A stretch of 64,000 nucleotides of DNA, taken from Mycobacterium paraffinicum. GTDB lineage: Bacteria > Actinomycetota > Actinomycetes > Mycobacteriales > Mycobacteriaceae. The stretch is taken from contig NZ_MPNT01000019.1 of assembly GCF_001907675.1 (NCBI RefSeq), positions 47,505 to 111,504 on the forward strand. Direction: 5' to 3'. Below are positions 8,497 through 17,600 of the stretch, piece by piece. How positions within the stretch are numbered: the stretch's first letter is position 1; each line of letters opens with the position of its first letter. The notes under the pieces were generated by a model. That model saw nothing but the letters and a program-made list of their open reading frames with translations. It searched no databases and was not told the origin of the DNA. A program made the translations under genes and the position numbers.

Positions 8497-10298
8497 GTGC
8501 CCGTGACTATTTCGACATCGGGATTAGCCGCCTGGGCTTCGGTGGGCCCGTGGCCGATCACGCGGGAGCGCGCGAAGCCTTCACGCAGGCCACCGACATG
8601 GATCCCGGCATGTGCGACGCGTGGATGGGGTTGGCGGTTGCTGGCGACGTCAGCCTTAACACCATGCGCGGCGCATATGATGCGCTATCGACTTTGCATC
8701 GCGAAACGCGTCGGATTGGCCTGGCAGATTCTGCGCTAGCGCCAACCGTGTCTACGCCATTCCTCATTGACCTTTACCCGCACACTCCGACCGGGATCAC
8801 CATCGCCTACGCGGCGACACTTGTTAGCCAAGGCGACTACGACCAGGCCGAAAAGATCCTCGACGGGGTTGACCTCACCGTCGAGCCCGCGCAAGCGCAG
8901 ATACACCGGTTCATCGGGGCCACAATGTTTTTCCTGACGCGCCGCTGGCCAGACTTGTTGACGTGGACCTCGCAGGCCTCGTCGAGCAGCGGTGGAATCG
9001 TGGAGGCCGCCACACGGCTGCTCAAAGGAATCGCCCAAACCGGGCTGGGACAGTTCGAGGCGGCGCTGGCCACATTGACATCCGTCGTGACGCAGGCCGA
9101 CCAGGCCAAGCTCGACCAGAGCGGCATCGATACCTCGCACCTGCTGGCCGAGGCGGCCGTATATCGCGGCTTGTGCCACCGCGCGTTGGGGGACGAGGCC
9201 GCCGCCCGCAAAGAGTTCAGCGCAGCCAGCGTAGACGGTCAACTGCGCCCGGACGCCGCCGCCGCGCTCGATGACCCCGGCTACGGCGTCACCGTCACGA
9301 CCCCAGACGTGATTGCCGCCCGGTCCAATCGGTGGGACCCGGATTCTGGACCGAGCGTGGCCGACCTGCGCAGAGCCCGGCAACGCAAGGAAGCCGTACG
9401 TGTGCTGGAGCGCGCCGAACGCGAACTCGACGAATTCATTGGGCTCCGCCGCGTCAAAGAGCATGTCAAGGAACTCAAGTTCGTCAAGGTCTACGACCAG
9501 AAGATGGCCGAGCGCGGCGTCCAGATCGGTGAGCGCGACACCTTGCACATGACTCTGGTCGGCCCGCCGGGGACCGCGAAAACCTCGATAGCACGGCTGA
9601 TTTGCGAGATGTATTTCGGCCTGGGCATCCTCGAATCGCCAGAATTCATCGAAGTCTCCCGCAAGGATCTTGTCGACGAGCACATCGGTGGCACCGAGAA
9701 GAAAACATCAGCGATCTTGCAAGCTGCCAAAGGCTGTGCACTGTTCATCGACGAGGCACCCGAACTCTACAAACCGGATAATGAGCGCGATTTCGGCCAC
9801 ATCGCCGTTGACGTCATCATGAAGTGGGCAGAAGACCATCGCCACGACACAATGATCGCCATGGCTGGCTACGCCAGCCCAATGAACCGGCTTTTGAGCG
9901 CTAACCCGGGACTGCGGTCACGGTTCCCGTTCCAGCTCGAATTCACCTCCTGCGACACCGACGACCTGGTACGGATCGCTGAGCTGTTCGCAGCGCGGTT
10001 CCATGTGGCCATCGAACCCTCCGCTCTTTCGCGCTTCAGCAGCAACGCTGAGTGGCTATGCAACACGCCAAGTACACGCCCCGGTGAACCACACATGCTC
10101 ATCGATGTCGCCGCCAACGGCCGGTTCGCCCGAACCGTCATTGAACAAGCCCTGCGCAAAGCCAAAGCCCGCATCGCAGCGGACCCGACGGTGGACTTGC
10201 TCACCGCCGACCTGAGCAGCATTAGCACAATCACGCTGGCAGACATGGACGCTGCCCTCACCGACGTCCTGGCGGCCTTTGAGCTCGTCACGCCCTAA
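8493..10298 (+). CDS. eccA: EccA-like AAA+ ATPase (type VII secretion type) in a transfer operon
   Basis: The protein has 601 residues. The N-terminal half (1-290) is helical with tetratricopeptide-like repeats. The C-terminal half is a CbxX/CfxQ-type AAA+ domain with Walker A GPPGTAKT (about residue 357), Walker B LFIDEA (about 418), a sensor region IAMAGYASPM and an arginine finger in NPGLRSRFPF. This two-part build and length match EccA proteins, which are cytosolic chaperone-ATPases for ESX substrates. No eccB/C/D, PE/PPE or esx genes are visible nearby. The gene is fused by a GTGA overlap to the VirB6-like gene, so here it is a member of the type IV-like operon. It could serve an ESX system encoded outside the window, or act on the transfer apparatus itself. 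Confidence 0.85.
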   Translation: MSARDYFDIGISRLGFGGPVADHAGAREAFTQATDMDPGMCDAWMGLAVAGDVSLNTMRGAYDALSTLHRETRRIGLADSALAPTVSTPFLIDLYPHTPTGITIAYAATLVSQGDYDQAEKILDGVDLTVEPAQAQIHRFIGATMFFLTRRWPDLLTWTSQASSSSGGIVEAATRLLKGIAQTGLGQFEAALATLTSVVTQADQAKLDQSGIDTSHLLAEAAVYRGLCHRALGDEAAARKEFSAASVDGQLRPDAAAALDDPGYGVTVTTPDVIAARSNRWDPDSGPSVADLRRARQRKEAVRVLERAERELDEFIGLRRVKEHVKELKFVKVYDQKMAERGVQIGERDTLHMTLVGPPGTAKTSIARLICEMYFGLGILESPEFIEVSRKDLVDEHIGGTEKKTSAILQAAKGCALFIDEAPELYKPDNERDFGHIAVDVIMKWAEDHRHDTMIAMAGYASPMNRLLSANPGLRSRFPFQLEFTSCDTDDLVRIAELFAARFHVAIEPSALSRFSSNAEWLCNTPSTRPGEPHMLIDVAANGRFARTVIEQALRKAKARIAADPTVDLLTADLSSISTITLADMDAALTDVLAAFELVTP

Positions 10299-10461
10299 GC
10301 CCATCGTGGGCGCTGAAATGCGGATCGTTGTAGGCCACACTGATGCTGGGGATGCTGTCCAGGTGGACGTGGGTCAGCATGGCCTCGTGGTGGTCGCCGG
10401 CCGTGAGCTCGTCGGTGCGACGTTCATCGACTACCTCGCACTTGGCTGCATCCGCTATCAC
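10288..10461 (-). CDS. Small protein of unknown function, convergent with eccA
   Basis: A 57-residue frame starts at GTG 10461 and ends 11 bases inside the eccA-like gene. Codons have strong third-position G/C, and the protein is His/Asp rich (GDHHEAMLTHVHLDSIPSIS). It overlaps a plus-strand frame, so at least one of the two may be a remnant. No family is recognised. Confidence 0.3.
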   Translation of the reverse strand: MIADAAKCEVVDERRTDELTAGDHHEAMLTHVHLDSIPSISVAYNDPHFSAHDGLRA

Positions 10462-10747
10462 ACCTGGCGATCTAGATGTCTGGGTAGTCCGGTCGGGCCT
10501 GCCCGAGCCGGGCGCGGCAGCCGCAGCCTTCGAAGAACTGCAGCAACAACTGCCCACCTCGGACCTTCAGATCGTCTACGACGATATGAGTCGCGACCGT
10601 GACCGCTTCGACGCTCTCACAATGCTTTCCGCGCTGCCGAGAGTCGCGACTGCGATGGGACCTGTGGTCGACGAGCCCGACATCACGGACTACCGCCTTG
10701 GCACGCCAGAACCATCGGAGGTCTGTAAGGCTGTCCCCGACGATTAG
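10460..10747 (+). pseudogene. Coding remnant of unknown gene
   Basis: From about 10460 to the TAG at 10745-10747 the plus strand reads as a plausible acidic protein tail (FEELQQQLPTSDLQIVYDDM and onward) with coding-like codon use. It has no convincing start codon or ribosome site, because upstream sequence in this frame becomes non-coding. It is probably the 3' end of a gene cut when the kinase-helicase cassette was acquired. The product is unknown. Confidence 0.3.
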
Positions 10748-10782
10748 AGAGGTGGACGGGATCCTGAGTGCGACTCTGGATG

Positions 10783-11022
10783 TCAGCTGCTTGGCGGGGT
10801 TGTTCGCCCGAGCTCTTCTTCAAGGGCAGACAGCTGTTGTCGGGCGGTGTTGATGAACGTTCGAGCGCAATCGCTGCAGTAGTGGGCAGTGTCACGGTCG
10901 ACCTTGACGATAAGTATCGGGTCGCCCTTATTGAGCACGTGGTTTTTGTCTGACCGACACGGGTGCCGTCGTCCTGCCGTGCCAATCGACAGCGTTCGCA
11001 GCAGTGAGCGGGGCTTACCCAT
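10783..11022 (-). CDS. Small Cys-containing protein, third gene of kinase-helicase operon
   Basis: This 79-residue cytosolic protein has a basic N-terminus, then Cys-Arg-Ser-Asp followed about 25 residues later by YCSDCARTF, a Cys-x-x-Cys pair with an earlier Cys/His group that could form a treble-clef or ribbon zinc site. A helical tail with LSALEEEL follows. The ATG at 11022 overlaps the helicase stop (GGGTAA inside ATGGGTAA), and the helicase C-terminal codons GAGGAGGAA provide the ribosome site, so it is translationally coupled. It is likely an accessory subunit of the system. No family is recognised. Confidence 0.7.
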   Translation of the reverse strand: MGKPRSLLRTLSIGTAGRRHPCRSDKNHVLNKGDPILIVKVDRDTAHYCSDCARTFINTARQQLSALEEELGRTTPPSS

Positions 11023-12811
11023 GTCGCAGTTCCTCCTCGACCGCAGCAACGATCTGAGGCAACCGCGCGATGAGGTAGTCGCAGTCGTCCGCGGTGTAAT
11101 CCTTCCTATTGGTGGCACCGCTGGGAACCATTGTCTTGATCCGCCTGTCGATGGCCGATTTCACGGTGACGAAGTTCTCCCGGGTGCGGTCCAGCTCGCG
11201 GCCAACGCGATTGAGGCTGTGTTTGGCCAGAAACTTGCCAGCCTCGTTCTTCACCAAATCGTCGAGCAGGGTCTTTTTGGATCGACGTGTCTGTTGTTTG
11301 GTGGGCTGGACGCGTTGTAGCTGATCGAATTTGACTCCGGTGTCGATACCCTTTTCCTTGAGCACGGTCAGGGCCTGCGCAACATCTGGGTCGGCGCTGA
11401 GGGCGATCAGGGTCAGGTTTTCGAGTTGGATGTCGGCCTGGCCAGTGATCACCGGCAGCGGAGCGTTCTGGCCACCTCCAGGTGGGGGTTCGCGAGTGGG
11501 CAGGGGTTCAACAACGGTCTCGTCGATGAGCTGCGCGAAGAACTCTTGGTCTGCTTCGGCGAACTCCTGGAAGTCGTTCCAGACCCCGGTGATGTTGCCG
11601 CCGACGTGAAAAACGACGACGCCATCGTTGACGGCATCGAAGGGGTCAACATCTGGAATCACCCGCATGATGCGCCCCACGAACTGCATGAAAGGGCTGA
11701 GGTTGTTGAAGATGCTGAAGACAGCGGCGACGCTGAGATACGGGTGGTCGTATCCTTCACCGAGTTTGCGCACCTGTACGATCACGTCGAGTTCGTGGTT
11801 CTCCAACCGCTGGTAAACTCGCTCGTTCGCTTTGCTCTTGCCTTCGATCAGGCTGTGAACGAAGTCGGCGCGGAGCCCCAGTTCGCGGAACTTGGCGACG
11901 ACCTGTTTGCAGTGCTCCATGTTCAACGCCGCCGCAATGATCTTAAGCCTGGCCTCGCCGGTCTTTTCCCGCAGCTCGAACAATTTCTGGCGGGAGGCCT
12001 CGGCGATGGTGGTGAGGGTGGCGTCTGAGCTCACGACGCTGCGCCGGAAGCCTGCGTCGCGCTCGCCGAGGCGGCGGACCTCTTCCAAGGACACCTCGAC
12101 TTCGGTGTTGTCGTCAGGGCGCCGGACGTAGTGCAGCGTGGTCGGGTTGAGGCGGTAGCCGTTGATGCGCTTGACGTATCCCTTCTCCACCGCGCGAGAG
12201 ATGGGGTAGCTGTAGATGATTTCACCGGCCATGATTCGCCCGTCGGCACGACCGGGGGTGGCGCTCACGTTCACGATGCGTGCGTCCGGGAAGTGCCGCC
12301 GCAGAGTGTCCCAGCTCTCGGCCACGTTGTGATGGCCTTCGTCGAACATGATCAGATCGAAGAAGTCGGCAGGAAGCTTTGCAAGCCAGGTGTTTTCGGC
12401 TCGCTGGAGCTGATGAATATTCGTCACCACGATGTCAGCCACTTCGAGATCGGTGACGTTGGTCGACGTGCCTCGGATTTCTGCGGGCTCTGGGAACGGC
12501 GCGGAGTCCAACACTTTGCGCTTAAGGTAGAAGAACTTCGGGTCGCTAGGTGTCAGATCCTTCAGCAGCTGGTCGGCGATCTTGAGGTTCGGTGCGACCA
12601 GCAGTGCGCGGTGAGACTGTGCGGCGAACGGCGTGAGAGCCAGGAGGCCTGACTTCCCGCAGCCCACCGGCAGCACGACGGAGACTTCGCGGCCCTCGGG
12701 AGCGTCGAAGTCGTGCCCGGTGAGCGTTTCGTATGCCTCGATCTGCGGCTCGCGCAAGGACGCATTGCCCGTCACGGTGGGTCGCAGGGTGACGTACTGG
12801 TCGATTTTCAT
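11015..12811 (-). CDS. SF2 DEAH-like helicase/translocase of a kinase-linked operon
   Basis: This 598-residue superfamily 2 helicase has type III restriction/DEAD-like RecA domains. Motif I is VLPVGCGKSG (residues 46-55), motif II is DEGH (157-160), motif III is SATPGR (183-188), and motif VI is the QFVGRIMR segment. It begins near the N-terminus with LREPQIEAY, a Q-motif-like element. ATG 12811 is preferred because AAAGGGG lies 7 bases upstream; the 78-codon extension to 13048 would run through the kinase gene. A C-terminal helical region of about 150 residues is basic and may bind nucleic acid or partners. No nuclease motif is seen. It probably unwinds or tracks along invading nucleic acid, controlled by the upstream kinase. 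Confidence 0.85.
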   Translation of the reverse strand: MKIDQYVTLRPTVTGNASLREPQIEAYETLTGHDFDAPEGREVSVVLPVGCGKSGLLALTPFAAQSHRALLVAPNLKIADQLLKDLTPSDPKFFYLKRKVLDSAPFPEPAEIRGTSTNVTDLEVADIVVTNIHQLQRAENTWLAKLPADFFDLIMFDEGHHNVAESWDTLRRHFPDARIVNVSATPGRADGRIMAGEIIYSYPISRAVEKGYVKRINGYRLNPTTLHYVRRPDDNTEVEVSLEEVRRLGERDAGFRRSVVSSDATLTTIAEASRQKLFELREKTGEARLKIIAAALNMEHCKQVVAKFRELGLRADFVHSLIEGKSKANERVYQRLENHELDVIVQVRKLGEGYDHPYLSVAAVFSIFNNLSPFMQFVGRIMRVIPDVDPFDAVNDGVVVFHVGGNITGVWNDFQEFAEADQEFFAQLIDETVVEPLPTREPPPGGGQNAPLPVITGQADIQLENLTLIALSADPDVAQALTVLKEKGIDTGVKFDQLQRVQPTKQQTRRSKKTLLDDLVKNEAGKFLAKHSLNRVGRELDRTRENFVTVKSAIDRRIKTMVPSGATNRKDYTADDCDYLIARLPQIVAAVEEELRHG

Positions 12812-12857
12812 AAAGCTACCCCTTTTGTGGAAAACGTTGTCGGCAAGGCGATCTGGT

Positions 12858-14414
12858 TCAGGATGCGGAACTCTTCGGAGGCCGCAGCTTCTCGACGCCG
12901 CTACGGATCGCGGGGGGCAGCGTGCGGATCGCGAAATCGCTGATCGACCACTCGACGTCATCGGCGTCGGCCGCCCGCAACGCTTCCACTGCTGCCGAGG
13001 CCATCTCGTCAGACTTGACCTCCTGCAGGATCTTGACCAGGACGTCACGCACGTGCCACCGGTTGTGGCGGGGCCCCAGCGACGCGAGCGCGCCCACGCT
13101 CATCCGCATCACGCTGGAGTCCTTCGTCTCGGCCACGACAATGCGGGTGAAGTCAGCCAGCACGTCGCAGTACTCGAACGAGAAGTTCCCATGCCTCAGA
13201 AAGTCGGTGAACCGCTGGTAGACGCGCTGGAACGCGCCCCGCTGTTCGCTCCAGAGGAATTTGACGGACCCTCGAGTGCACCAGGGCAGCACTCGGGTCA
13301 GCACGTGCATGTCGTCGTGGCTGGACTCATCCAACGCGGCTGCCCACTCGATCATCTCGATCAAGTCCGCGTCGGCGACCGACGGACTGCGCATGCGGTC
13401 CTGCAGGCGCTCCGCTGCCTCTTCCTTCGACTCGTTGGCCACGTATTCCTCGTGTGCATCAACAGCACGCTCGAGTGCATTCATGAAGTGCTCGATCGAC
13501 TGGTAACGGCGATCAGGCGAGTTGGCGATCGCGGTCTCGATGACAGGTCGCAGCGGGCCGGGCTCCACCTCGTTGTTCACTGGGAAGTCCTGAGTCACGA
13601 GCTCCTGCAGGATCTTGCCCAGACCGTAGATGTCGGAACGGTGGTCGGCGCTTCGGGCCCGTTGCCACTGCTCCGGTGCTGTGTAGACCCACGTGCCCAA
13701 CCCTTGTCGCAGCGTTGAGGTCAGCGGGTCGGTGTGCCGCTCGGCCTCAACGGCAAGCCCGAAATCCGATACCGCCCAATCGCCGTTGCTCAGCCGCAAA
13801 ACGTTGGCCGGCTTGAGATCTCGGTGATAGATGCCCCGATCATGGACGTAACCGAGCCCCGTGCAGATCTGACGCATGATGTCGACGATCAATCGCGCTT
13901 GGCCGCCCACCGTGTCGACGTAGTCGGTCAGGCTGCCCTGCGCCAACGGCATCGCATACCAGATGTTGTCGTCGTCGGTCTCGCCGTGGGCAAGCACCGA
14001 AATAACGTTGGGGTGGTGCAGGTCTTCGAGGAGCCGAAGCTCACGCCGAAACCTCTTGATGGCTTCGGGGTCAACCGCGACGGTGTCCTTCAGCACTTTG
14101 ACGGCGACCAGTTCGCTGGTCTTGCGGTCGGTGGCACGGAAGACGTCGGCGAAGCCGCCACCACCGATCCGAGCGTGTTCCAGCAGGAATCGCCCACCCA
14201 GCGTGCGGGTCTTCTCGTCCGACTTCGGCCTGCCGGCCTTGGTCTGACGGAGGCCTGAGCTGTTCCATCCAGCGACAACATCGAGGTCCCAGATAGGGCC
14301 CTGCGCAATCTCCCCCACCGCGTCGGGGAAGTCGTTTCGCTGCCGCAGTGTCGCGATGCGCTGAGTGCTCACGCCGAGCTCCTCGGCCACCTCCGATATT
14401 CCGCCAAGACGCAC
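12858..14414 (-). CDS. HTH-Ser/Thr protein kinase with C-terminal helical repeats
   Basis: This 518-residue fusion is unusual. Residues 4-50 are a MerR/excisionase-like winged helix (ISEVAEELGVSTQRIATLRQ, later IWDLDVVAGW). Residues 75-330 are a Hanks-type kinase with glycine loop GGGGFADVF (84-92), AVK lysine 106, HRDLKPAN (197-204), DFG (217-219) and APE (246-248), all intact. Residues 340-518 are helical and HEAT-like. There is no transmembrane segment, unlike the typical mycobacterial Pkn kinases, so this one is soluble and probably DNA-bound. The GTG start at 14414 has GGAGG 5 bases upstream, and the helicase follows 46 bases downstream. It likely senses a signal through its repeats and autoregulates through the HTH. 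Confidence 0.9.
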   Translation of the reverse strand: MRLGGISEVAEELGVSTQRIATLRQRNDFPDAVGEIAQGPIWDLDVVAGWNSSGLRQTKAGRPKSDEKTRTLGGRFLLEHARIGGGGFADVFRATDRKTSELVAVKVLKDTVAVDPEAIKRFRRELRLLEDLHHPNVISVLAHGETDDDNIWYAMPLAQGSLTDYVDTVGGQARLIVDIMRQICTGLGYVHDRGIYHRDLKPANVLRLSNGDWAVSDFGLAVEAERHTDPLTSTLRQGLGTWVYTAPEQWQRARSADHRSDIYGLGKILQELVTQDFPVNNEVEPGPLRPVIETAIANSPDRRYQSIEHFMNALERAVDAHEEYVANESKEEAAERLQDRMRSPSVADADLIEMIEWAAALDESSHDDMHVLTRVLPWCTRGSVKFLWSEQRGAFQRVYQRFTDFLRHGNFSFEYCDVLADFTRIVVAETKDSSVMRMSVGALASLGPRHNRWHVRDVLVKILQEVKSDEMASAAVEALRAADADDVEWSISDFAIRTLPPAIRSGVEKLRPPKSSAS

Positions 14415-14426
14415 GGTTGCCTCCAG

Positions 14427-14485
14427 AAATAGTTGTTCTCAAATCAAGTATAACACCGAATTGGTTGTGGTTGGCTCAACTATTT
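14427..14485. promoter_or_regulatory. Kinase operon promoter with long-spaced 9-bp inverted repeat
   Basis: AAATAGTTG at 14427-14435 and CAACTATTT at 14477-14485 form a perfect 9-bp inverted repeat. On the minus strand a TATACT -10-like box (in GTTATACTTG) lies between the arms. The AT-rich patch stands out from its surroundings. It lies 13-71 bases upstream of the kinase start, so an HTH of the kinase could bind both arms and loop or occlude the promoter. That role is inferred. Confidence 0.55.
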
Positions 14486-14493
14486 ATCGCGTC

Positions 14494-14509
14494 GTCGCCG
14501 AGCGGCGAC
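14494..14509 (-). terminator. Possible terminator-like hairpin between relaxase and kinase genes
   Basis: GTCGCC-GAGC-GGCGAC forms a perfect 6-bp stem with a 4-base loop, about 110 bases beyond the relaxase stop. It has no clear U-run on the minus strand. It may separate the relaxase transcript from the kinase promoter. Evidence is weak. Confidence 0.25.
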
Positions 14510-14620
14510 AAAACCGGTTGCCCACGTCCGCGCGTCGTAGCACGGTGGGGACGACGACGAGTCGGTAATTTGGCTGCGAGAGACCCCGAACGGAACGGAT
14601 CCCTGTTCTAAGCAGATCAC

Positions 14621-17600
14621 TCAGTCATCGGTGATGCCGATTTCTGGAGATTGTTGCTTGGCGTGGGGGCCGCGTTCGCGAAGCCAGGTGGCCTCAAGGT
14701 GTCGCTGGTAGGCGGCGTGGATGGTGGCGTGGAGCTGGGCGGCGCGTGCGAGGCTGTCGCGCAGTCGCTCGTCGAGTATGGCTGGGTGCAGGCGCCCTGC
14801 CTGGGTGAGCGCGGGGTCGAGGTCGGGCGGGGTCCCGCGGTTGATGACAGCCGACGTTGGGGGCGCGCCGATGGTTGTCGTCCAGGGTAATTCGGTGGCG
14901 ACGAGTCGCAGGAGCCGCTGGGCAGGCTTGGGTGGCCACGTTTGGCCGGTCGTGTCGAGCAGGACAAGGCCGGACTGGTTGGCCGCGGCGTGTTCGGCGA
15001 GGTCGGCGATTATTGCAGGGTCGGCGCTGGCGGCGTCGTCGATGATGATGAGACTGCCGGGGGGTAACGGCGACTGCGACTTTTTGTTGGTGATGGTGGC
15101 GTGGGTTTCGGTGATGGTGGCAGCGGTGTCGGCGAGCTCGTTGGTCACGGCGTCCTCGGCTTGTTCGCGAGTAGGGCTGCACCACAGGATCTTTCGTTCG
15201 GAGGCTGCAGCCGCGCTGTGCAGGGTGTGCAGGGCGGCGCGGCGCTCGGGCGAGGGTTGGGCGTGCACGACCGTGACGGCGAAGGGCAGCCTTGCGGTGC
15301 TGGTGATGGCGGCGGCTATGGCGGGGGAGAGGTCGGCGGCGGCACTGTTGGCAAGGCTGAGGGGGCGGTGCGGTTGGAAGCGGCTGGCGGCTTCGAGCAC
15401 GCGTAGCTCGATGGCCAGTTGGCCGAGTTGGGCGGTGATGTGCTCGGCCGAACGGGTTTCGGCGGCCGCGAACGCGGCGGCGGCAGCCAGTTCTGCGCGG
15501 TCAAGGTCACGGCGCAGCTGGCTGGAGCGCCGGCGGGCGGCCAGCACGGCGCGATCGTCTTCGGATCGTGCTTCGGCGATGACGTTGTCGACGTCGTCAC
15601 CGCTGATGACGCGGTCCGCGCCGCCGGCGGCCTTTGCACGCGCCGCGAGTGCTTCGCGAAGCGCAGCCTGATAGCGCTCGGCGGGCGCAGTGTCGGGGAG
15701 TGCCATGAGTCGCAGTTGGACATCGAGTTTGGCCGAGGCGATGTCAAGTGGGTCGACGTCAGGTTGAGCCTGCAGCTCGTCGAGCTGGTTGCGCGCCCAG
15801 TCGACATGGCTTAGCGCTGTCTCGTATTCGGCTTCGGCGTCGGCCCATTCGGCGGTCACGTCGTGAACGGCGATCAAGTAGGGGCGGTCGGCGTCGGCGC
15901 GCTGGCGCAGTTCGCGGATGCGCGGGGTGGCTTGGCGCATTGCCGGTCCGTCACCAATTGCGGCGCGGGCATGCAGGGCCTGATGGTCGGCCAGCGCCTG
16001 CTGGTATTGGGTCCGCAAGCTGGTGAGGTCAAGCAGAGCGGCCGGCAGTGGCGGGGGTGCCACGCGGTGGCGGGGGAGGTCGTCGAAGTCCAGGCCGGCG
16101 AGTTCGTCGGCGGTCTCAAGCGGGGTGTTGGTCGGGTCGGGCTCAACGAGTTCGGGGTGCCACGGTTGCGTAGACAGGTCGGTGGCAGGCATGTCAATCC
16201 TGGTTGCGTGGGGGTCGGGGGGAAGTTGTTCTTCTTCCTCGGGGTGCAGTGGGGGTTGTTCGGGTAGCGGGTGGTCGGCGTGGTCGTGGTGGCCGCCGAT
16301 CAGGTCGACGGTGTAGGTGATGGTGCGGGCGTATTGGTAGGCGGGGATGGTGTGGTCGGGGTCGACGTCGGCCAGGTGCTCGGCGGCGACGTGAAGAAGG
16401 TCGGCGGGGGTCCAGCGGGTGGGGTCGGCGGCATTGACAGCTGAGACGAGGCCGGGCCAGGCGGGATCGGCGACGATGGATTGCGCGGTTGCTGACCCAA
16501 AGACGTTGTGCAAGTCAGCGATCCAGGCAGGGCGCAGGCCGGTGTGGGGGGCATCGACGGTGGCCGCGGGCGTGAGTTCGGCGGCAAGACGCCACCACAG
16601 CGCGGCGGCGGGCAGCTCGTCGGGGAGCGGACGTTGGATGGCGGCCGCGCGAACGAGGCCGGGCAGGTCGGGCCGGCTGGTGGCGGCTTGGGCGAGGTGG
16701 GCGGCCAGTTGGGGCCAGTACCCGTCGGCGCGGATGCGCGGATCGATGGAGTCGATCAGCTGCTCAAAGCGGCGAGCATGCGGGCTTTGGGTGCGCACCA
16801 CCGCTTGAGCCCGGTTTTCGAGGAGTTTTTGGATGGTGCGGGCGCGCACGGCGTATTGGGGTGGGCCGAGCAGGGTGGTGTCTTCGGCAACCACGTTGTG
16901 GGCGGCGCGGAAGACCGCGATTTCGGCGGCGAGTTGGGGGTTGGCGGCCAGCACGGGTTTGGCCCAGGCCGGCGCGGTCGCCGGTGTCCATTGGTGGGTG
17001 ACGGTTTCACGGATCTGGTCTGCCAGCTCGGCAACCAGCACGGCGCGACCGGTCAGGCAGTTCTCCCATGCGGGGTCGTTGGCCAGCAAAGTGGGAGTGG
17101 CGGGCAGCCAGCGCAGCGGCCCGATACCGGCAGAGTGTCCGCCGGTGGGGTCGATGCGCCAGTCGAGCACCGCGGCGGGATCGTGGGCACTGAAAAGCTC
17201 GCCTACGCTGGCGGCCTCGGTCAGTGTGGCGAACGGGTCGCGCCCGTCGGCGCCGATGATCGCCAAGTGTTTGCAGAGCACTGGCCATGCTTCGGCGCGG
17301 GTCAACCCTGGATAGAGCTGATCGGCGGTGATGTGCAGTTGGGCCAGCAGGGCCGGGGAAGCCAGGGCCTGGGCGGCGTCGCCCAAGGCGTTGTAGTACA
17401 TCGCCGCGGCCGGGCCCAACCGCACGAAGGGGTCGCGGGCTTCGCGTGCGGCACTGGTGGCCGAGACTTGTGCGCCGTCGCGTGACAGCGTTTTGGTCAG
17501 GACATCGACGGCCGTTTCGGGGTGAGTTGCTTTGGGCGACAACACCCGGTGCGGGTCGGATTCCGCGGTGGATAGATAGATGTGGTTTTCGATGCGGCCG

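Noticed and set aside
8493..10298. A complete ESX/type VII locus
   Set aside because: Only the EccA-like gene is present; no eccB, eccC, eccD, mycP, PE/PPE or esx gene is visible.
12812..13048. N-terminal extension of the helicase frame to 13048
   Set aside because: It runs inside the kinase gene, is low-complexity and lacks a ribosome site; ATG 12811 has AAAGGGG just upstream.
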